NCBI GenBank assembly: GCA_934702165.1
Contig: CAKUYG010000135.1
Location: 1 to 5,822, forward strand
DNA length: 5,822 nucleotides
Source: an uncultured Bacteroidales bacterium
Lineage (GTDB): Bacteria > Bacteroidota > Bacteroidia > Bacteroidales > UBA932
Reading direction: 5' to 3'
This document shows, one piece after another, positions 1 through 3,797 of the stretch (within the stretch, counting starts at the first letter, position 1; every line of letters begins with the position of its first letter). The translations under genes were made by a program, and so were the position numbers. Under the pieces are notes generated by a model. It had not been told where the DNA came from, did no database searches, and saw nothing but the letters and a program-made list of their open reading frames with translations.

Positions 1-821
1 TTCACCCCGCCGAGGTTGGTTACATAATTGCGCTTGATTGTCAGAGGCTTATCCGAAGTTTTGCAGGTGTTCTGTCCGTCAGAGGCCGTAAAGGTCAGGC
101 TGAAACTTTCCATTTCTGCCGGGAAAATTGCGATGTAGTAAGTCTTGCCGGCCTCGATGTCACCAGATATGGAGACGCTGCTTGAAGCCTTGTCTTTGAC
201 CGTGGCCACTGGCAAACCTTCGTTGTTCATGGTGATGTCTGCTGTTCCTGCAAGCGCGGCTGAACTCGTGCCGGTGAGGGTGATCTTCTTACATGAGACG
301 GTAGGGGTCAATTTCACAAAGCCCACTATATTCTTGAAACTCAGATTTGTGCTTCCGTCCCGGGTGGTACCCGTCATCAAGGCCGCCTCCGGGTCGAATG
401 AGCCGGGCACTGCCGTCTGTTCGCTTTTCAGAACCACTCCTTTCAGGGTTGTAATATTAGAGGCCGTGTGTAAGGTCACGTCCTCCTGATAAGGGTAGAG
501 TGCCGTGTAGCTCGTCGCCGGACTGGCTTTTTCACTCTCGAACTTGCCCGTTGTCGTGCCGGCGCCATTTGTCAGAGTAAACTTGACATTATTTCCTTCA
601 CCGTCTATCACCGTGATTGCGTCATCCTTGGTCCAGTTGATGAGTTTGCTGTTTTCCGAACTGATTGCGGCCTTGGTACCGGTGTTTTCCTGATCGGCTG
701 TCAATGTCACGGTGGTGTTGCCGGACAGGTTCTTCTCTGGAGAGCATAGGTTTTCTTTGGCACAGCCTGCAAGCCCGAGCAGGGCCGCAAGTGCCATTGT
801 CGCTTTTGTAATTGCCTTCAT
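1..821 (-). CDS. Fimbrillin-family (Mfa/FimB-like) lipoprotein, partial: C-terminus beyond the left window edge
   Basis: Translating the minus strand from the ATG at 819-821 gives 273 uninterrupted codons to the window edge, with no stop. Residues 1-20 are a lipoprotein signal peptide: K2 and K6, a hydrophobic stretch, and lipobox LAGC with Cys20 as the lipidated residue. A low-complexity Thr/Ser/Asn-rich linker follows, then a beta-rich region with fimbrillin-family features: INWTKDDAITV (61-71), a YTALYPYQ segment (105-112), FKNIVGFVKL (162-171), a TLTGTSS..LAGTADITMN stretch (181-199), GKTYYIAIFP (225-234) and a late IKRNYVTNL segment (262-270). In Bacteroidales such lipoproteins are pilus subunits, anchors or tip proteins, or cell-surface adhesin-like proteins; which role applies here cannot be told. 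It follows the 43-residue ORF by 13 nt, with an AGGA ribosome-binding-like motif at 826-829, so the two probably share a transcript. The family call is fairly secure, the precise role is not. Confidence 0.8.
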   Translation of the reverse strand, partial: MKAITKATMALAALLGLAGCAKENLCSPEKNLSGNTTVTLTADQENTGTKAAISSENSKLINWTKDDAITVIDGEGNNVKFTLTNGAGTTTGKFESEKASPATSYTALYPYQEDVTLHTASNITTLKGVVLKSEQTAVPGSFDPEAALMTGTTRDGSTNLSFKNIVGFVKLTPTVSCKKITLTGTSSAALAGTADITMNNEGLPVATVKDKASSSVSISGDIEAGKTYYIAIFPAEMESFSLTFTASDGQNTCKTSDKPLTIKRNYVTNLGGV

Positions 822-834
822 GGTTTCCTGTTGA

Positions 835-966
835 TTACCAATTGAATGTTTCTTCATTCAGATTTTCAGTGTTCATACTGCAGTTGAGGAGCACGCTTTG
901 CTCCAGTTCAATGTTCTGGACTTCCACAACGGGAGGCATGTAAGGTTTAATGGAATTGTTTTTCAT
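835..966 (-). CDS. Small 43-residue hypothetical protein upstream of the fimbrillin-like lipoprotein
   Basis: ATG at 964-966 and TAA at 835-837 enclose 43 codons. The protein starts MKNNSIKPYMPPVVEVQNIE and ends in an acidic, Asn-rich tail with a final Trp. It has one Cys (C29), no signal peptide and no membrane segment. The pattern, a basic start followed by a Pro-containing P-x-V-V-E-V stretch and then a Leu-Leu-x-Cys/Ser segment, resembles a very common but uncharacterised class of short Bacteroidales ORFs that often precede surface lipoprotein genes. Support for expression: a good Bacteroidetes promoter lies just upstream with a leader of roughly 20 nt, and the lipoprotein ORF begins 13 nt after its stop. 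It could be a leader ORF that couples translation to the downstream gene, or a small protein in its own right. No function is assigned. Confidence 0.7.
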   Translation of the reverse strand: MKNNSIKPYMPPVVEVQNIELEQSVLLNCSMNTENLNEETFNW

Positions 967-993
967 TTGTAAATTAATGCTTTAAAAATTCCA

Positions 994-1025
994 CAAATAT
1001 ACCCCTCCCCATTGGATTTTGCAAG
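994..1025 (-). promoter_or_regulatory. Bacteroidetes-type promoter for the small ORF and fimbrillin-like gene
   Basis: On the minus strand a perfect -7 element TATATTTG (complement of 994-1001, consensus TAnnTTTG) is preceded after 20 bp by CTTG (complement of 1022-1025), a 3/4 match to the -33 TTTG box. The predicted transcript starts around 985-990, leaving an A/T-rich leader of roughly 20 nt before the ATG at 966. The start position is inferred, not measured. Confidence 0.75.
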
Positions 1026-1090
1026 AGTGATTTTTTGTCTGGCCGTCGATTATTACGTTGCCCCCTACTGTGTGTCAGAAGTATGGAATA

Positions 1091-1125
1091 AAGAAAAAGC
1101 CTCAAGCAGTGCTGTGCTTGAGGCT
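1091..1125 (-). terminator. Intrinsic terminator downstream of tRNA-Ala
   Basis: The minus strand reads a perfect 11-bp inverted repeat (AGCCTCAAGCA / TGCTTGAGGCT, positions 1115-1125 and 1098-1108) around a 6-nt loop. It is followed at once by a T-rich tract (complement of 1091-1097). The stem lies 14 nt beyond the tRNA 3' end, so it should end the tRNA transcript before the promoter of the next minus-strand operon. On the plus strand the stem is followed by a poorer T run, so it is best read as a minus-strand terminator. Confidence 0.9.
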
Positions 1126-1139
1126 CTTATGCTGTCCTG

Positions 1140-1212
1140 TGGAGCATAGGAGAATCGAACTCCTGACCTTTTGAATGCCATTCAAACGCTCTACCAACTG
1201 AGCTAATACCCC
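1140..1212 (-). tRNA. tRNA-Ala (anticodon GGC)
   Basis: The minus strand folds as a complete 73-nt cloverleaf. The acceptor arm is GGGGTAT with ATGCTCC and discriminator A. The D arm is GCTC-AGTTGGTA-GAGC. The anticodon arm is TTTGA-ATGGCAT-TCAAA, which places U33 and anticodon GGC at 34-36. The variable loop is five nt, and the T arm is AGGAG-TTCGATT-CTCCT. The acceptor stem carries the G3:U70 wobble pair, the alanyl-tRNA synthetase identity element, which independently supports Ala. The anticodon reads GCC and GCU codons. The 3' CCA is not encoded (the next bases are CAG) and would be added after transcription. Confidence 0.97.
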
Positions 1213-1223
1213 GAATGCGGGTG

Positions 1224-1254
1224 CAAATATAGTGAAAATATCTTTCTCCGCAAG
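1224..1254 (-). promoter_or_regulatory. Bacteroidetes-type promoter for tRNA-Ala
   Basis: A perfect -7 box TATATTTG (complement of 1224-1231) lies 19 bp from a CTTG -33-like box (complement of 1251-1254). The expected start point is only a few nt before the mature tRNA 5' end at 1212. It has the same -7 sequence as the promoter at 994-1025. Confidence 0.75.
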
Positions 1255-1273
1255 CGAAATCGCGCTATCTTCG
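1243..1273 (+). promoter_or_regulatory. Candidate promoter of the HAD phosphatase gene, probably near-leaderless
   Basis: TATCTTCG at 1266-1273 matches five of the six fixed positions of the -7 consensus TAnnTTTG. TTTC at 1243-1246 lies 19 bp upstream as a 3/4 match to the -33 box. The -7 box ends only four nt before the ATG at 1278, so transcription would begin at or very near the start codon. No Shine-Dalgarno-like sequence is seen. The alternative TATCTTTC at 1238-1245 would allow a normal leader. The element overlaps the divergent tRNA promoter. Confidence 0.5.
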
Positions 1274-1277
1274 CGGC

Positions 1278-1937
1278 ATGAAATGGAAACTTGTCATTTT
1301 TGACCTTGACGGGACGCTGATCGACACCATAGCCGATCTCGGTACAGCCGTCAACCACGCCCTTTCTCTGCGTGATCTTCCGCTCCATACGCTGGAAGAA
1401 TATAAGTATATGGTCGGCAACGGTGTCCGCAATCTGGTATGGCGCGCCATGCCGGAGTCCCTTAAGGGTGACACACAGCTCCTTGATGCTCTTCTCGCGG
1501 ATTTCCTGAAATACTACCAGGCACACATCACAGATCATTCCAGGCCTTATGACGGTATGCCGCAGCTGCTGTCCGACCTTCAGCGCGAAGGTGTCAAGAT
1601 GGTCGTGGCGTCCAACAAGTTCATTGCCGGCACGCAGGCTCTGATAGACCGCTTCTTTCCCGATATCCGCTTCGTGTCAGTGCTTGGAGGTCGCGAAGGA
1701 GTGCCTCTTAAACCTGATCCTCAAGTGGTTGCGGAAATTGTCAAGGCCGCCGGAGTCAGCAGGGAAGAAACCGTGATGGTGGGGGATTCCGCTACCGACA
1801 CGGCCACAGCTTCCAGCGGCGGCATCCGCAGCATAGGCGTCACCTGGGGCTTCCGTCCCGAGGATGCCGCCCGCACTGCGGATTACGTGGCGGACACCGT
1901 AGAGCAGCTCCGCTCGCTTCTCCTGCCGCAGGCCTGA
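1278..1937 (+). CDS. HAD-superfamily phosphatase, phosphoglycolate phosphatase (Gph/PGP)-like
   Basis: The 219-residue protein has all four HAD motifs. Motif I is FDLDGTLIDT (8-17), with nucleophile Asp9 and acid/base Asp11. Motif II is VVASNK (109-114), with Ser112. Motif III is LKPDP (144-148), with Lys145. Motif IV is VGDSATD (168-174), with Mg2+-binding Asp170 and Asp174. The residues between motifs I and II form the helical C1 cap typical of the PGP/beta-phosphoglucomutase group, and the length fits (about 215-225). These enzymes hydrolyse small phosphomonoesters in the cytoplasm; Gph clears 2-phosphoglycolate arising from DNA repair. Substrate cannot be read from the sequence, and pyrophosphatase or other sugar-phosphate phosphatases remain possible. 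It diverges from tRNA-Ala and ends 3 nt from the stop of the convergent permease gene, so it is probably monocistronic. Confidence 0.9.
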   Translation: MKWKLVIFDLDGTLIDTIADLGTAVNHALSLRDLPLHTLEEYKYMVGNGVRNLVWRAMPESLKGDTQLLDALLADFLKYYQAHITDHSRPYDGMPQLLSDLQREGVKMVVASNKFIAGTQALIDRFFPDIRFVSVLGGREGVPLKPDPQVVAEIVKAAGVSREETVMVGDSATDTATASSGGIRSIGVTWGFRPEDAARTADYVADTVEQLRSLLLPQA

Positions 1938-1940
1938 CCG

Positions 1941-2735
1941 CTATTGTCTCTGACGGACAAACAGGAACGCCGTCAGCGGCAGGGCGATGATGGCCATGGT
2001 GGCGCTGATCGGCAGGTAGATGCCGAAGTTGACATATTCCACCACCAGATATGTGATGAGCAGCAGTCCTACACCCATCGCCGAAGAGAGGAGGTAGTGC
2101 CTGCGGATGTCAGTGCTCTTGCATATCACACGGCTCAGATTCGGAACCCCGAGCGAGATGAATCCTATCGGCCCGCAGATGCTCACTGCCGAAGTCACGA
2201 GAAACATTATCATCAGCAGACTCACCGCTTTGCGGGTGTTTGACAGTTCAATCTCACCAAGAAAATGCCGGGTGAGATCCCGGTGTGTCCACAGCGCGGC
2301 TCCCAGTCCCACGGCGAAGAGCACGAGCGAGAACACTATGTCGCCTCCGGTCACGCCCTCCAGCCTGAAATTGGCCGCACCCCAGAGGTAGTACTGCTTG
2401 AGCAGGTCTCCGTTGGGGGCGTTGGTCACCACTATGGTGCCGAGAGAACCGATGAAAGTGCCGAAAATGATGCCGAAGGTTATGAGGTTCTGAGTGGAAA
2501 TGCGCAGTGTGACAAGGAAACACACCAGGGTACATATCAGCGTGCAGATGAATGAGCCCACCGTGAGCGAGCACCAGCCTGACATCGTGGCGGCGGCAGC
2601 TCCAAGGCAGGCGGCGGAGCCCAGCCCGAGTGAGTACACGTCTCCGAGCTGGTTGCGCCACAGGTACTGCATCTGGATGCCGCCCACGGGGAGGGCGATC
2701 CCCGAGAGCAGCACATACAATAGGCTGAGAATCAT
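1941..2735 (-). CDS. FecCD/BtuC-family ABC transporter permease, short form lacking the first membrane helix
   Basis: This 264-residue, very hydrophobic protein would form the inner-membrane channel of a corrinoid, heme or siderophore importer. Recognisable family segments are a first helix leading into GGIQMQYLWRNQL (18-30), matching the family's G-A-x-M-Q-x-L-x-x-N-P-L region; GEIELSNTRK, the cytoplasmic segment likely to contact the ATPase; CGPIGFISLGVPNLSR, matching the highly conserved GPIGF-x-G-L-x-x-P-H-x-x-R motif; and a C-terminal YLPISATMAIIALP segment. About eight membrane helices are visible. Family members usually have about 325-335 residues and ten helices; here helix 1, the periplasmic loop and the RLPR motif are missing. 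The frame has a stop at 2781-2783 and no alternative start codon after it, so a longer form is excluded. The ATG overlaps the lipoprotein stop by 4 nt (ATGA), indicating translational coupling. No ATPase gene follows. Family is secure; the corrinoid role is inferred from neighbours. Confidence 0.85.
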   Translation of the reverse strand: MILSLLYVLLSGIALPVGGIQMQYLWRNQLGDVYSLGLGSAACLGAAAATMSGWCSLTVGSFICTLICTLVCFLVTLRISTQNLITFGIIFGTFIGSLGTIVVTNAPNGDLLKQYYLWGAANFRLEGVTGGDIVFSLVLFAVGLGAALWTHRDLTRHFLGEIELSNTRKAVSLLMIMFLVTSAVSICGPIGFISLGVPNLSRVICKSTDIRRHYLLSSAMGVGLLLITYLVVEYVNFGIYLPISATMAIIALPLTAFLFVRQRQ

Positions 2736-3796
2736 CGTGCAGCCACAGTTATCGGGTTGATTCCCTGTGAGTCGAACTTGTCATAGAGTTTGCCGTCAGG
2801 AGAGAACACATACACGTCTCCATTGGTCTTGTAGTCAGAACATCCGACCCACACATACCCGCCCGCGGCGGCGAGAGAATAGGCTTGCGGCAGGGTGCTG
2901 CCGTCGGTGACGAAGGCCCCGAGGGCGGAGTTGGTCTTGGCGTTGTGCTTGTAGACACTGCCGGGGAGAGGGTTCCAGCTGCTGTCGTAGCCGCCGCACA
3001 TCACATAAAGCATTTCACCTTCAAGTGCGATGGCGGTCGGACTGGAGTATTCAAGGTCGCTTACCTTGAGGGTCTTGGCGTCGAGGCACTGGACTTTGGC
3101 CGGGTTGGCGCCATAGTCCCCGAGGCTGAAGACATATACGTTGTCCCCGCAGGCTTCCATGGTGGCCGGGTTGATGTTCACCTCAATCTTGGATGTTTCC
3201 TTGAATGAGACAGGATCCACTACGGAGACTGTCTTTTCGTAGTTGGGGTAATTGGCTCCGCCGGAGTTGGATACGAAAATTTTTCCGTCAGCCCAGGCAC
3301 AGCCCTCCGGGCTTGCGCCCACTGCTGTGGTGCTGACGCTGTAGCCGTCCGGGTTGATCTCCCCGAGGTAGCCTTCATAGTAGGTGACGTATATGCGACC
3401 GTTGCCGCCCTTGGCAAGGTAGCGTGGGGAGAGGACGGTGCCGTCCGGGAGGGTGGCCCGTATCTCTTTCTTGATCTTGAGGTCCTTGTCTGTGACGAAG
3501 ATGAGCCTGGAGACATTGACCGTGATATAGACATCGTCCCCGTCCACGAGGATGTCCTGGGCCGTGTCGCCGAGGACCTTGCCGTTGACTGTGGAGAACA
3601 TCTGGCCCACTGCCGTCTTGGTTTCTGTGTCGTAGAGGGTGATTTCGGAGTTGTTCATGCCCATGGAGCCGTTGTTGAGGACATAGCAGCCGGAGGCTTC
3701 TTCTTCCGGCTGTCCAGGGTTGAGAGGCTGTTTGTCGCAGGATGCTGCGGCGAGGGTGAGTGCGGCTGCAAGGGCCGCGTAAATGATTTTTTTCAT
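2732..3796 (-). CDS. btuG: BtuG-like surface lipoprotein, seven-bladed beta-propeller (DUF5074/YncE-like)
   Basis: The 354-residue protein has a lipoprotein signal peptide (K2, K3, hydrophobic core, lipobox AASC with Cys20), an acidic Pro-rich tether (EEE at 31-33), then a propeller. Blade-like repeats begin near 37 (CYVLNNGSMG), 80 (QDILVDGDDVYIT), 123 (SPRYLAKGGNGRIYVT), 162 (SPEGCAWADGKIFVS), 209 (NPATMEACGDNVYVF), 252 (SPTAIALEGEMLYVM) and 303 (LPQAYSLAAAGGYVWV). The final NPITVA strand (347-352) looks able to close the ring with the N-terminal blade. In Bacteroides, BtuG is a seven-bladed surface lipoprotein that binds cobalamin very tightly and sits on BtuB. The neighbouring TonB receptor, 1 nt upstream, and the BtuC-type permease, overlapping by 4 nt, support that role. 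Six further cysteines (37, 166, 216, 237, 267, 319) are notable in an exported protein. Fold and export are well supported; ligand is inferred, and heme or another metal complex is the alternative. Confidence 0.75.
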   Translation of the reverse strand: MKKIIYAALAAALTLAAASCDKQPLNPGQPEEEASGCYVLNNGSMGMNNSEITLYDTETKTAVGQMFSTVNGKVLGDTAQDILVDGDDVYITVNVSRLIFVTDKDLKIKKEIRATLPDGTVLSPRYLAKGGNGRIYVTYYEGYLGEINPDGYSVSTTAVGASPEGCAWADGKIFVSNSGGANYPNYEKTVSVVDPVSFKETSKIEVNINPATMEACGDNVYVFSLGDYGANPAKVQCLDAKTLKVSDLEYSSPTAIALEGEMLYVMCGGYDSSWNPLPGSVYKHNAKTNSALGAFVTDGSTLPQAYSLAAAGGYVWVGCSDYKTNGDVYVFSPDGKLYDKFDSQGINPITVAAR

Positions 3797-3797
3797 C

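Noticed and set aside
145..489. Plus-strand open frame of 114 codons in the left part of the window
   Set aside because: It is antisense to the fimbrillin-like lipoprotein, whose signal peptide, lipobox and family segments are clear on the minus strand.
1091..1212. tRNA-Ala as the attachment site of an integrated element reaching into the fimbrillin-like genes
   Set aside because: No integrase and no second copy of the tRNA 3' end is visible, and the tRNA has its own intact promoter and terminator.
1203..1538. Minus-strand open frame of 111 codons overlapping the tRNA 5' end and the HAD gene
   Set aside because: It is antisense to the conserved HAD motifs and runs into the tRNA; nothing supports it as coding.
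2732..3796. Blade repeats of the lipoprotein read as a DNA repeat array
   Set aside because: The similarity exists only at the protein level (beta-propeller blades); the nucleotide sequences are not repeated.
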